The notes under the pieces: model-generated
What the model was told of the DNA's origin: nothing
Seen by the model: the letters and a program-made list of their open reading frames with translations, nothing else
The model's database searches: none
Translations under genes and position numbers: made by a program
Shown here: positions 39,801 to 50,670 of the stretch, one piece after another
How positions within the stretch are numbered: position 1 is the stretch's first letter
Layout of the letters: each line of letters begins with the position of its first letter
Assembly (NCBI RefSeq): GCF_022605725.1
Contig: NC_065548.1
Location: 45,935,131-45,999,130 of the forward strand
Length of the DNA: 64,000 nt
Origin: Anthonomus grandis grandis
Lineage: Eukaryota; Arthropoda; Insecta; Coleoptera; Curculionidae
Direction: 5' to 3'

Positions 39801-41367
39801 TAGGGTGGAGCGAAAACTGGACCAAAATAACTAATTTTCGAAAACGAATATGCCTGGGTGTACAAAAGATGCCTTTCGGGGTTCTTATTTACCCAAAAAA
39901 ATCCGAATAACTTATGACGATTCCATCGGCTGCCGAAATGACCTTGAAAATTTTAAAATTAAAAATACTTTAAAACTGCAAAAAAAGCCAAACATGCAGC
40001 TCTCAGCTAGTTTTTTATGAAAAACTACCCAGAACTCACCACGTGGATGAATGGTGCAACGTGGAGGTGGCTGCATCTCGAGTTCCACCCTACCCTCCCA
40101 CCCTTAGAATATTTTTTTTTATTTTTTCTGTTCTAGAACTGCTAAGAATTGTTTTTTAGTATTAAATTGCGGCAATATTTGTCTTGATTCAATACGAGCT
40201 CTAATAAATCCGTCTCGTGCTTCAGAGCCATAAACCGCCATAGAGGCTTCAGTAACTAACTTAACTGCTTGTTCAACTGCCTGTGAATGACAAGGGAATT
40301 TTAATAACCCTATTTCATCAGGAACCAAAGAAATCATGTTAGTTAGTTCTTCGTTCGAAATTTCTATTGTTAATGGGGGCTCGCTTATAACAACATTTTG
40401 CCAGTCAATTAAGCCGACATAATCTTGACAATCAAAATTCAATTTATTCACTCGAAATATTCTAACATCCTCGGTTTTTGCGGTTGATCTGCATTTTAAA
40501 ATCCTTCTTAAAGCTAACTCTCGAATATGTTTTCTATCATTTCCTAACATGGCTAATAAAATATTTTCTGGGTGCGCAAAAAATCCATATCTCTCAATTA
40601 CGGGATCAATACCTTTTTTTTTCTTCAGGGAGGTAACGAGATTTATTTATAATGCTAAACAAGTGCCTAGCACCATCCTTACAAGACCAATAGCATTTAA
40701 TTTGAAACCAGCATACGGCATACACTTTTACTATAAACTCTGTTAACATTTTAAGGTTTTGAAAGGGCTCATTGGTAGGAACGTATAACCTTAGGCCTCT
40801 ATTGGCTGTGGTAAGCCATCTAGAGTGAGACATTTTCCCTGGCGCTTTTAGAGCCCAATCGTCTTTTAAAACTCCAGTAGAGATTCCTTGACACATCTCA
40901 TATAAATACTTTGCATCGGTACTTACTGTTTCTAGATCAACTAATCGTAAAATTGTTTCAATTTTCTCAAACTGTACGACTGGTAAATTTTCACACGATT
41001 CAAGGGTCTTAGCAATGGCTCCCTCTGATAATTAAAGATAAATGGGATTCTATCTTTAATTATCGAAATTTTGAGGAGGTTTCGGCAGCCGAAGATATTG
41101 TTTTTGGACGTTTAGTTTTTTTTTGGCTCACTTGAGAGTACAATAGGCACCTTTTAAACATACAGGGTGGTTACATTTTAAGAAATAAAAAATTCGCTAA
41201 AGTAATAAAAACATAATAATTTCCGAAATTTTAAGGCATTTTCGGCAGCCAAAGAAGTTGTTTTCTGACGGTAATTTTTTTTGGCTTACTAACGACTACA
41301 ATAGGCACCTATTAAGCATACAGGGTAATTAAAATTCCAGAAATCGAAAATTCGCTCCACCCTAAAT
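39801..41367 (-). mobile_element. Unclassified DNA transposon inside hAT2
   Basis: 1567 bp bounded by tagacaa on both sides (39794-39800, 41368-41374; ttgtcta on the element strand). Ends: tagggtggagcgaa at 39801 and its inverse ending at 41363-41364. Longer, weaker terminal similarity extends inside (cggctgccgaaat near 39928 against ggcagcc near 41101 and 41246). The right side holds two tandem copies of about 150 bp (about 41072-41210 and 41222-41358), each with cggcagcc, acaataggcacct and catacaggg. One minus-strand ORF. Superfamily unknown to me. Confidence 0.75.
40119..41036 (-). pseudogene. ORF of the unclassified transposon (SHSRWLTTANR family)
   Basis: Reads from about 41036: AIAKTLESCENLPVVQFEKI, TILRLVDLETVSTDAKYLYE, then the frame 40896-40606 with WALKAPGKMSHSRWLTTANR, LRLYVPTNEPFQNLKMLTEF and VYAVCWFQIKCYWSCKDGAR. 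After a frameshift at about 40600-40550 the frame 40550-40119 holds MLGNDRKHIRELALRRILKC, VNKLNFDCQDYVGLIDWQNV and FPCHSQAVEQAVKLVTEASM. I recall such proteins as multicopy genes in insects and cnidarians, often transposon-linked, but I cannot name the family. The conserved W, D and H residues make a DDE-like or partner role possible; this is inference. Confidence 0.6.
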
Positions 41368-42893
41368 TAGACAAGGCACTAAGTCTAGATTGTGCCATCG
41401 TATTACGCAGGATAGTTTTTACTCTTTTTAAAGTAGAAAAACATCTCTCACTTTCCACGGTTGTCATAGGGAGTGTGCACAAAATATTTAATAATTTCAC
41501 TGCTTCAGAAAATGTTTCAGACAAATTCATGTTAATAAAAAGCTGAAGTATGGCTACTGCACCGGCACTATTGCGAAAATCCTCACGACAATATATGACT
41601 TCAAGTTCCGATTTTAGTTTGGAAATATTTACTGTGGGATAATGAGCCTTCGCCATATTTAAAATATTTTGCGGAAAGTTGATAGTGTATGCTTCAAATT
41701 TCTCTGTGTAGAATAACTGAAATCATGAGATGATCATTGAAACCAAACCTGTGATTTGTTTCAGATATAATAATATCACAAATTTCCAGTGCAGTTCGTC
41801 GCTTTGGATCCTCTGTAGCTGTAGTAGTTTTTTTTTTTTGCTGTTGATGTGCTTGGTTCTTCTGATTTCATTATAGTATTTCCAATTATTTGGATATTGT
41901 TGTTAAAAGACAGTATATAATTTTTGACAGATATAACATCAATATCTCGCTGAAAATTGTTTAAACAATGGAAAAAATTTAACCAAAATAAAAAAGCTCA
42001 TTAAAAACCCAAATATCTTTTTAAGCCAGTTGCTTGATTTATATTGTTACCATCTTGCTCCTCATTAATAATTTCCTCTAAGCAAGATTTTAAATCATCT
42101 TTATAAATAAGTGTATACAATTTCAACACATATTGTACTGAAAGCCCATCGAGTGGGTGCAGCTTTAGGTAGCCTTACTTTAACCACTCTATCCAGAACA
42201 ATCGTACGTTTTGGAGATCGGCCGAAAAAGGATGAAAATGCGTGTAAATTTGCAAAAAATATTTTTGCAGGATAAGATTAAGTTGATGGGCATAGCAGTG
42301 AATAAAGTGTGCATTTGGGTATATTTCTTTAATTTTTGTTTGTACTCCTCCCAGTTTACCGCTCATGACTGATGCACCATCGTTTAACTTTGGGCAATCA
42401 ATTTTTCAAGTGCTTCATTAACTTTTATTAATTGAAGTTCTTCCAATATTATTATTAGTTAAATGTTGTGCTGTGGTACCTGGAGGGCCGTCCTGTCGGG
42501 CCGTCGACTACGTTAGCGATATAGGACTGAAAGGTGACTCTCACTCCCACTCACGAAATGCAAATTTGCCCTCTTTGTTCTATTTTACATGCATTTCTCC
42601 ATAAGCCATAAGAACTGTATAGGGACAATCTAAAATACGGCCCAGCCACGGGCTTGTGTGATGAGCGCGAGGCGCGACGTTAGTAATTAATATATTTATT
42701 TGTTTTGCTATTATATTTGTTTTGCCAATGCAGACTGCTTAGAGAATTTTATATAATTCACAGTGAAGTTTTAGATAAAAGATATTTTTAATAAAATTGG
42801 TATTTTTATGAGATTATTTTAAGGGGTCATTGACCAATTGACCCTAAGAAGGAGCCGCCACTGTTAAGCTGTTGGCGTTTTAAGTCATAGCCC

Positions 42894-44214
42894 TAATAAT
42901 GGCCTGCGACCGAAATCGCCAGGTAGCTATAAATATATTTCTTACCCTATATACGTATTATTCTATTTGACTTTTCCAAAATTTCAATGCAAGCAAATTT
43001 AATTGTTTGTGCAACTTTGGATTACTCGGAAACCTTTAAATAAAAAAGCGACAAAGTAGGATACTAATGAAACAAGACTTGAACGCTCTTTAAAAGGATG
43101 TGCCACAAATGATTCACACACCATTCCATCTATCGTTCCTAGGGGGTTGAAACAAAAAGGCAAAAAATCAAACGTTGAAACTTTGAAACATAAGGCTTTG
43201 TTTCCCGTTTAAATAAAATTGACGTGTCTTTGCGTTTTTTCATATTTTTAACCGCAACAAAGATATTAGGGTGAGAAGTTTTCAAATTGACAAATAAATC
43301 ATAAGCACATAAAAAATCTATCAAATTCATGAAGGAACCTAATTTTGATTTAAAAATATTGGCAGACTTACTAAAGAGATCAACATTAAAACTATTTATT
43401 TAGAGCTCTCATCTTCGACTAGGTATTTATTCGGCGGGAAATTCAAATAACGAAAGAATTTATTGAATTTGGTCAAAAGTGCTCCGAGGTTGACTGTGAC
43501 TCCTCTTCCGTATAATAACTCTGTAATAATTATTTTAATATTGTGAACTCCAGTATCATTTTTTAAACTTTTATCAAAACATTTGTGAATTTCAGAAATA
43601 AGATAAACTAATTAAATTCATGGTTTATACGGTTGATTTATCGACCCCGTTAATGTAAAGCAAGAAAATATAAAAGCTGAAATAACATTAACAGCTGATA
43701 CGAGATGCATTCGATAGAGCGAGAAAGGGTTGTTCATTGTCTAATATTGGTCCATCAGTAGTCAGCATCCTTTTATATAACATTTATAAGTGGCGGTCAT
43801 AACTCATACTAAATAGATTTAATTCATAATATAGTGTCAAAGGTTAAAATAATGATACTTATAATTCAAACCAGTATTGATTCGACATCTGGTGGTTTGT
43901 TGTTTTATTTGTGTACGCCGGCTGGTATATGTTACCATAAGAATTTTAATACATTTTATGACGTATTCCAAAGCATAATTGTACAATATCTATAAACAAG
44001 TTTTTAGGTAATTGTGGTAAGCTTGTAATTTAAAGAGCAAACGCTATTATCAAATCATAAACGGTTTGGAAACCATCAAACTTAATGAAAATTAGGCTCG
44101 AAAATAAGTTTAAATTCAAATGACCGATTTTAATATTTGAAGATATTAGGGAAAATTATTAAGTTTAATGTAGAAAAAGTTAAAAATAAATTCATATTTT
44201 AATATTAGATAGAT
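42894..44214. other. No gene recognised
   Basis: AT-rich. The minus-strand frame 43139-43330 (MNLIDFLCAYDLFVNLKTSH) is open for 63 codons but I recognise nothing in it. The sequence just right of the inverted repeat (cctgcgaccgaaatcgccagg) has a short self-complementary stretch. Confidence 0.45.
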
Positions 44215-45090
44215 ATTTCTTCTTATTCGCTTCTATTAATAAAGGGATGTTTGCGATCACTTATGACCAGTTTTTCATTTCTCTGATGATATAAATTAAT
44301 TCTTCCTTGGTTCCTTTTCTTGTTCAATGTTTGATATTCAATGTTAGATACACGAGAGGGTATCGTCGAGGATGTATTCTGCCTAAGCTCCTTCTTTCCT
44401 CTATCGTTCCTTCTATCAATGGGTGGAGTAAATTGTACTTTTCGTTGTCTAACACATGTCCCAGGTACGCTGTTTTCCTGCATTTTATCGTAGCTAGCAA
44501 TTTATGTTCTTATCCTCTCGTCCTCAAAACTTCCTCGTTGGTTTGCCTTGCTGTCTAATGGACTTTCAAGATTCTTCGATAGATCCATAATTTGAATGTA
44601 TTCAGCCTATTCACTGCACTAATCTTCAACGTCCAGCCTTCCACACTATACAGAGGTACCTTACATAACATTTTGTTAATATTATTCGAAAAGACTTTTT
44701 TAAATTTCAAAAATCAGTTCCTCGCTTTGTCTATCCAGCAGCTGATTTCTACGTCTATTAACTAGTCTTTACATAATCAAGTCCGTAGATAGTTAAACTC
44801 TTTTACTCAGTCTAGGACTTTATTATCGTATGAGAATTTTGCAGTCCCGAACTGATCTAATTTGAAGGTGATTACTAGCATTTTTGGTCTCTTAGGTTGA
44901 TGTTTATTTTTTAAGTCGGCGGCCTAATCCAACTATGTGCAACTAAGAGCCTTTGCAGGTTATTCATTTTATCTGCTATCAGGCCTGTATCATTTGCATG
45001 CCGTATAATGTTGATCCATGGGCCATGTACTTTGATGCCATGTTATGGTTATCAGAGAAAATCTTAAACAAAAGCGTGGCAAGGATACAT
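44215..45090 (-). pseudogene. RTE-like reverse transcriptase, C-terminal debris
   Basis: Minus strand, from about 45090: MASKYMAHGS, then around 44690-44560 YSVEGWTLKISAVNRLNTFK, LWIYRRILK and NEEVLRT, and 44500-44270 HKLLATIKCRKTAYLGHVLD, IEGTIEERRSLGRI. The order of a WTL motif, an (F/L)xxWxxRRILK motif, NEEVL, LGH and RxxGR is the usual end of RTE-type polyproteins. Catalytic core absent. Confidence 0.65.
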
Positions 45091-45104
45091 TCCTCCCAAG
45101 CAGC

Positions 45105-46010
45105 ACACAAAGTCTACTACGAAACAAAACAATTTTATATTAGTTATATTTAGAACGTATTGTACAGTAAAATATTATATAACGGATTTAATTAAAATAA
45201 TTATGTGTGATAAACAACCTTATTTTATAACAAAGTTTTATAAATAGCTTTGTGACAATTAAAAAAAATATTTCTATAAGTAAATAAGTAATATAATCTA
45301 TAAAGCATTTATAAAACAATCTTATATAACTATATTATGTTAAGCAGGATTTGTTATTTAGTTGCTTTATAATATTGTTTTAAAACATATTTATAAAACA
45401 GATATAAAATCATTTTATAAAGGTTTTGTAGTAAGTTTTTTTTTTGAAAAAAATATCTTTTTAAAAAACATTAAGAATCCGAAAATTTCAAAAAGGAAAG
45501 TAAAGTATTATCAACCTCAAACATTGGAAATCGGTCAGAATGCTGACATATCATATAACGATGATGATGAAGTGGAAGCTATAAATAGCACTAATAAGGT
45601 TAATGAACTTACTGACATTTTTAAAAACATAAAGATCAGTAGTGAGCTAAGGTTGAGGGCAATAAACTATAAGTTAAGATGTTTAATAAAAGAATTCCAA
45701 ATATTATTCCTCTTAGAATAACAAATATCATCCTCAAATTCAAATCTTTCCTCTTGAATATTAGACCTATAAAACCGCCATCTGTTAAGTGTTGATAGCG
45801 TTCTCGAACAAAATAATTATATTTAAGCGGATTATTTATAAAATAAAAATATACATATATCACTTTTATCACAGATAAAATAATTATATTATATGAGTAT
45901 ATCTTATAAAATGAAATAGATTTATCTAATGACGCCATTTTTTAATGGCATTTATTTAAATTTATTTCCGCCATGTTGGTTTTTATGAATTAAATTAAAT
46001 GCGTATGCAA
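45105..46010. repeat. AT-rich block with many TTATAAAA-type motifs (left)
   Basis: Between 45165 and 45425 about ten close variants of ttataaaac/tttataa occur at short spacing. A similar cluster occurs at 49330-49690, on the other side of element K. Together they may be the two subterminal regions of one AT-rich element that K entered. The plus-strand frame 45362-45721 (119 codons) has an acidic stretch (NADISYNDDDEVEAINSTNK) and no family motif. Confidence 0.4.
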
Positions 46011-46029
46011 TTTTAATAAAAAAAAACAG

Positions 46030-49000
46030 ACTTGAATTACGATTGAGTTTGTGATGTTTCTAATTTATTTATGTACATAATATAAATATAAGGCAAAATT
46101 GAGCGAAAAAATTGCCATTTTTCTAATTTAATTTTAGGAAATTCTTTTTACTTATCCAGAATCTTTAATATTCCAAAGGGGCATCATAAATTAGATGCGA
46201 ATATGCACTTATAATATCAGTAAAATTCGTTGCGCAAGAAAATATTTGCCCAGAGAACCCTAAGACAATATTTTCTTATATAATTAATTTTTAATTGATT
46301 ATATAATCACATAGTGTGTTTACAAATCAATATAAACGGTAATATATAAAATGCAATTTCATGATTTAAAACTTAAGTATAAACTAAAATTAATAAATAA
46401 AAATTATATACGCACATATACAGTAAGATTCTAAAATTTATATATAATTAAAATCTACAGACACTCAATTTAAAAATACTTATAATAGACACAAATAATT
46501 TATAAAACAGTTAAATTAGGTCATTAAAATTGTTATTTAGGTACTCTTCAAATGAATAAAAGGGCTTTTTTAATAAATAGTTTTTAATTTTTTTAATAAA
46601 AGCTTGTTTATTAAGTTCCCTAACCTGCAATGGTAACACATTATAGAAACAAATCCCATGATAAACAGTTCCTCTATGGGTTCTCCCAAATCTGCAAAAT
46701 ATTCAGATTGTTTCGAGTTGAATACTGATGTATATTACTGTGTGGTAAATATGATGGTAGATTATTTTTTATAAAAGTCAAACATTGCAAGATGAATACA
46801 CATGGAAAAGTGAGGATGCCAAGTTCAGAATAACAGTGTCCCCAAACCAGTCATAGATATGCCAACAACAAAACTGCCCTTGATACAGAGCTAGATAGAT
46901 TTCTTATTAGAAAGGTTATTTTTGATAACTTAGATGCCAGCTGAATAATGTGGTTTTTTCAAGTGAGACCAGAGTCAAGAGGTACACCTAAGAACTTTAC
47001 AGATTCATCCTGTGGCAGATCTATTTGAGAGTTTCGAAGTGGAAAATTTAGATGCTGTGTTTTTGAAGCATTAAGGTTTAGTTTGTTTGCTACAAACCAT
47101 TCTCTTATTTTACTCTCTATTACCTCTGTACTGGCGATTTTTGTTTTACCGGGTGATGATGCTGGAGTAGAGTAGTGTTATCAGCAAAAAGGATCAACTT
47201 ATTCTCATGTGCCCGGTCTTTAAAATAAGGCAAGTCATTTACATAAATAAGGAATAAGAGTGGGCCTAGAATGGATCCTTGTGGTACTCCATGATGTAAT
47301 GGCTGTTTATCAGATACACTAGCATTGTATGACACATATTGGAGTCGGCCATACAGGTATGACCTGACAAATGCAATGCTTTCTGAATAAAAGTTGTAGT
47401 AACAGAGCTTGCTTAATAAAATTTCATAAGATACACAGTCAAAGGCCTTTGTCAGGTCAAAGAATGAAGCGTAGGTACCGAAACCCATTTCCAGACCTCT
47501 TGATAAAAAATGCACCAAACTCTCAATAGCCAATGCAGTTGATCTGTTACTCCTGAACCCAAACTGACCCTGCATAAGGAGATTGTCATTTTCAAAATGT
47601 TGGTACATTTGATCCTTCATGAGTGATTCCAGAATCTTTGAGAAAATTGGCAGCAGTGATATTAGGCGATAGTTTGACACATCATTAACTAAACCTTTGT
47701 TTTTATATATTGGTATCACTTTAGCCACCTTATAGGATGTAGGAAAAATGTTTTCTTTTATGCAGGTATTTAAGAGATTTGTCAATAGATAAATGATAAT
47801 ATTTTTAATTGTTTTAATGAGTTTAACGTTAAGGTCAAAACAGTCTTTGCTCTTTTTATTTTTAGGAGAGTTTATTTTATCTCTAACCACATTGAAAGTC
47901 CCCTCATGAAATTGAAAAGAGTCAGTGGTGAATCTACCAGGAGTTAAAAATGTGGAAAAATTGTTTGTGGGTGTAGTTAATTCTGAGACTATACTTTCTG
48001 CAATGTTAACAAAAAAGGTATTAAAAGTTTGAGCAGTTTGATTTTTTGAAAAAATAGATGTAGCATTTTTTGAACTAATTAAACTCCACATTGCTGCCTG
48101 CTTATTTTCCGAGCTCTTAATAAAGTTTTTATTTGCAGCTTTTTTGGCTTTTCACAGCTCTCCCCGATAGGACTTTTTATACTGAGTTAACTCTTGCTTA
48201 GAAACCATCGTAGGGTGCTGCAAATGAATACTATGTAGTGCTCGTAACCTTTCCCTCATGTTCCTAAGATGTTCGCTAAACCGTGAAGGTTTGTTCTTTT
48301 TAGGGCCCGATTTAAAGATTTTAGATTTAATAGGGAAACTTTCCTCCATAGCATTACCTATTAAACCGGTGCAGGTTTCACATCTGGTGTTTATATCTTG
48401 GTTGGTATTGAGCATGGAGTTAAAGTTAATTGATTCGACAGCATTGTAAAAATTGAACAAACCTTTGTGAGTGATTGGCCTGTAATTCACCCTAACGCCA
48501 ACCCCCTAACCTGCCCCAATGACTTAAATGTAGACACAATTCCTGTATAGTGCGATAAAGTATCAAGATCAATTGGCTCAGAGGTAAAGCTATTCACGTT
48601 AATATTTGTAAAAATATTATCAAGACAGGAATTATGTCTAGTGTTGAACTGTACAGTTTTATACAAACTATATAAAAGTAGCAGGTCCACAAGGGGGGCT
48701 ACCCTAAGGTCCGCAGAATTCAAGAAATGTACGTTGAAGTCTCCAGTTAAAATAATATTTTTTGAAATGTCAAGTGAATCAAAAACACTGGTCAAAATCT
48801 CTAAAAATCTATTGTAATCCCCGCTGGGAGACCTGTAAAGAGTGACAAGATATCTATTGAGAGATGTTAGAAAGACTCCAGAGACTTCACAATGCATCTC
48901 CTCAGATAACCGGGACACCTGAAGCTTGGCATCCTCAACATCATCTCTCAACAACACTGCAACTCCGCCATGAAGCCTCACAGTCTGGCAAAAACCCGCA

Positions 49001-49235
49001 GAGACCCTGTACCTAGTAAATGTTAGTGAGGATAGTTCAGCAGATACAAGCCAGTGTTCAAGTTCATTCAAACAAATACAACTATAATTACCTTCTTTGA
49101 AGAGTACCTCAAATTCTAAAATTTTGTTACAAATACATTGTACATTTGCATGCAAAATCTTTATTTCTGATTTACAATCTAACTTTTTATTTGGTTTACC
49201 CGATTCTGGAGAGTAGCATTTCCATTCCATATATA
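46030..49235 (-). mobile_element. CR1-like retrotransposon K (ORF2 part)
   Basis: Minus strand, from the endonuclease start near 49230 to the C-terminal region near 46560 and a 0.5-kb 3' UTR. No ORF1 in front, so it is 5' truncated near the start of ORF2, or ORF1 is lost. Flanked by gccatttttt at 45939 and cgccatgatagg at 49264, which may belong to the host repeat. Confidence 0.8.
46560..49230 (-). pseudogene. K ORF2: endonuclease and reverse transcriptase with FADN
   Basis: Frame 49230-48487: SEIKILHANVQCICNKILEF, GGVAVLLRDDVEDAKLQVSR, LYRSPSGDYNRFLEILTSVF, LTGDFNVHFLN; the SDH motif is changed to SHYTG. Frame 48490-48152 and 48091-47120: linker, DCFDLNVKLIKTIKN, VSNYRLISLLPIFSKILESL, FFDLTKAFDCVSYEILLSKL, GVPQGSILGPLLFLIYVNDL. 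The catalytic box reads LFADNTTLLQ: the second Asp is Asn, which would abolish polymerase activity. 47119-46560: VKFLGVPLDS, C-terminal YSTRNN. Only two or three frame breaks. Confidence 0.85.
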
Positions 49236-49689
49236 ATAATCATTACAGATATGATCATAGCTAAGCCGCCATGATAGGCGTGGTATTGTTTTCAATTTCG
49301 CCATTTATCTTTTCAATTTACAAAAGGTATGGAGCTTATAAACTTTTTTAATTTTATTAATCTCTATTAGTGTAATAAAATAATCTTAGCCGAATACAAA
49401 TTGTGTTGATTAAAATATTTTTATTTTATAATTGTATTTAAATAGTCTTATAAATTAGTAATAAAACAATAATATTATATTAATAAAATAATTTTGTAAA
49501 TGCTTTGTTATGGACTGGAATCGTTTTTATAATCCTATATAAAACTATTAAATAAGTTTAATAAAATAAAAATATTTTATTAGCGTGGGCCCTTTTTGAC
49601 TTTATACACGATTTATACGTGCTTATAAGAGCAAGTTTAACGACATTAATTTTTTTTTATAATATTATATAGCGTGCTATATCCTGCTC
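49236..49689. repeat. AT-rich block with TTATAAAA-type motifs (right)
   Basis: Counterpart of 45105-46010. Contains cttataaac, ttttataatt, cttataaatt, tttataatcc, tatataaaac and ttataatattatat. Ends just where the env-like frame begins. Confidence 0.4.
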
Positions 49690-50256
49690 ACGCAAAAAGA
49701 CTACTGGACTACGAAAGAAGAATGTCCGCAACCAGAAGACCTTTTTATCTGCAAACAAACCACCCTAACGAAAGACGAACGTTGTCTCTTTGAGCTGCTA
49801 ACAACCTTACATAACAGATGCACATTAACTATCATTAACTTCCAAAGAAGTACCATCCAACGCGTAAATGGAAATCAAATCCTGGTAATTCCTGTGAACG
49901 AGATAGTCGCCCAGGACGAATGTCAACAAGAACTATACAAAGTTCTTGAGCCCAGCATCGTTACCCTATCTATGTGCCCTGTAGAGATAGGTAACCAAAC
50001 TTACGAAGGTGAAAGTACATCACAGTTCCAATATGTGCTAGAATTACCCAACTTTTCGTATATACCACGCAGCAACAACATCTCAAAACTGACCTTGGAA
50101 GAAGTAAATTTAGACGAATTGAAGACAGCCCAAAGAATTTTGTCAACAATTCGGTTACACCCTATCGAAATACCCGAAAAATTGGCTCACCTTTGGATCG
50201 CTCGACTCTCATCAATTGCCGCCCTTGTATGTGGAATCGTTTTGTACATTGGATAG
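49690..50256 (+). pseudogene. Errantivirus-like env, C-terminal part
   Basis: An open frame of about 188 codons from 49690 to the stop at 50257. It has EECPQPEDLFICKQT, CLFELLTTLHNRC and ISKLTLEEVNLDELKTAQRI, and near the end a hydrophobic segment (IARLSSIAALVCGIVLYIG). It is followed by remnants of a short tail (KKPVSSQRNLF-like in a second phase) and by a polypurine tract, the arrangement at the 3' end of an insect Ty3/errantivirus-type element with an envelope gene. The N-terminal part with the receptor-binding or fusion region is absent, and gag and pol are absent. An old, inert endogenous copy. Assignment by layout and composition, moderate certainty. Confidence 0.55.
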
Positions 50257-50376
50257 AAGAAATGGAAGAAGCCTGTTTCATCCCAAAGAAACCTCTTCTA
50301 CAAAACCGCTCCTATGGACTAACCCTGAGAAGAGAGTCGGAAAAACCAGCCCTTGCAGCCCTTATTTTCCGAACTT

Positions 50377-50389
50377 AAGGAGGGAGGAG
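50377..50389 (+). other. Polypurine tract
   Basis: aaggagggaggag, directly before a putative LTR start, in the place where plus-strand DNA synthesis of LTR retroelements is primed. Confidence 0.6.
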
Positions 50390-50670
50390 TAATGTGATGC
50401 AACCAGGCCAATAACCCCGATGACCGGACAATCCTGCTTATTCATATAATATTATTTCATTATTATTGTATCGCAAAATAAGCATTTATAAGTAATATTA
50501 GTTCCCATAATTAGTTTTACTTTTACTTTCGAGCTTTAATTTTCTTTTAGTTTTCGAGTAGTAAAGATCGTAGTTAAATAGATAGTCAACCCTCTTTTGT
50601 GCAGAATTATTTGAATAAATTTAATTTTTTAAAAAGTTAGTATTCATATATAATTTCATCACTCCTGTAT
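50390..50670 (+). repeat. Putative 3' LTR, solo end
   Basis: Starts near taatgtgatgcaacc after the polypurine tract and contains AATAAA at 50614-50619. The end is not certain (about 50660-50690). The 5' LTR is not in the window, so identity cannot be compared. Confidence 0.5.

Larger units (their letters stand above)
39700..42480 (-). pseudogene. hAT2 transposase, C-terminal half, split by the 39801-41367 element
   Basis: From about 42480: AIAQHLT-type start, a frame 42366-42175 with MSGKLGGVQTKIKEIYPNAH and FIHCYAHQLNLILQK, then in another phase FGRSPKRTIVLDRVVKVRLP and AAPTRWAFSTICVEIVYTL. The frame 41656-41312 holds the hATC block (LLNILCTLPMTTVESERCFS, TLKRVKTILRNTMAQSRLSA). The chain is cut after SALSN and goes on at 39793 with LSIEKTLVKSIPNFN. 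The N-terminal finger is deleted. Confidence 0.8.
39317..42863 (-). mobile_element. hAT transposon 2 with 8-bp target duplication
   Basis: 3547 bp including an internal insertion of 1567 bp. End CAGTGGCGGCTCGTGGGTCA at 39317 and the inverse end (ggagccgccactg) at 42863. Target duplication ttaagctg at 39309-39316 and 42864-42871. Same family as hAT3 (51281-53187), in opposite orientation. About 0.93 kb of the N-terminal coding part, present in hAT3, is deleted here near 42480. Confidence 0.93.
39076..42893. repeat. Palindromic repeat interrupted by hAT2
   Basis: Left arm 39076-39130 (agggctatgact, aaattggaattttagctta) is inverted at 39268-39300 (taagctaatattccaattt) and 42884-42893 (agtcatagccct region, 42882-42893). 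With hAT2 set aside, this is a structure of about 0.25 kb with both arms ending in the same agggctatgact, like a MITE or Penelope-type terminal repeat. The left arm is preceded by the degenerate hammerhead-like motif. Confidence 0.55.

Noticed and set aside
45362..45721. Plus-strand frame of 119 codons as a host gene
   Set aside because: Very AT-rich, lysine/isoleucine/asparagine-rich composition, no domain, and in the middle of the motif-rich AT block; open by composition. Kept only as a note.
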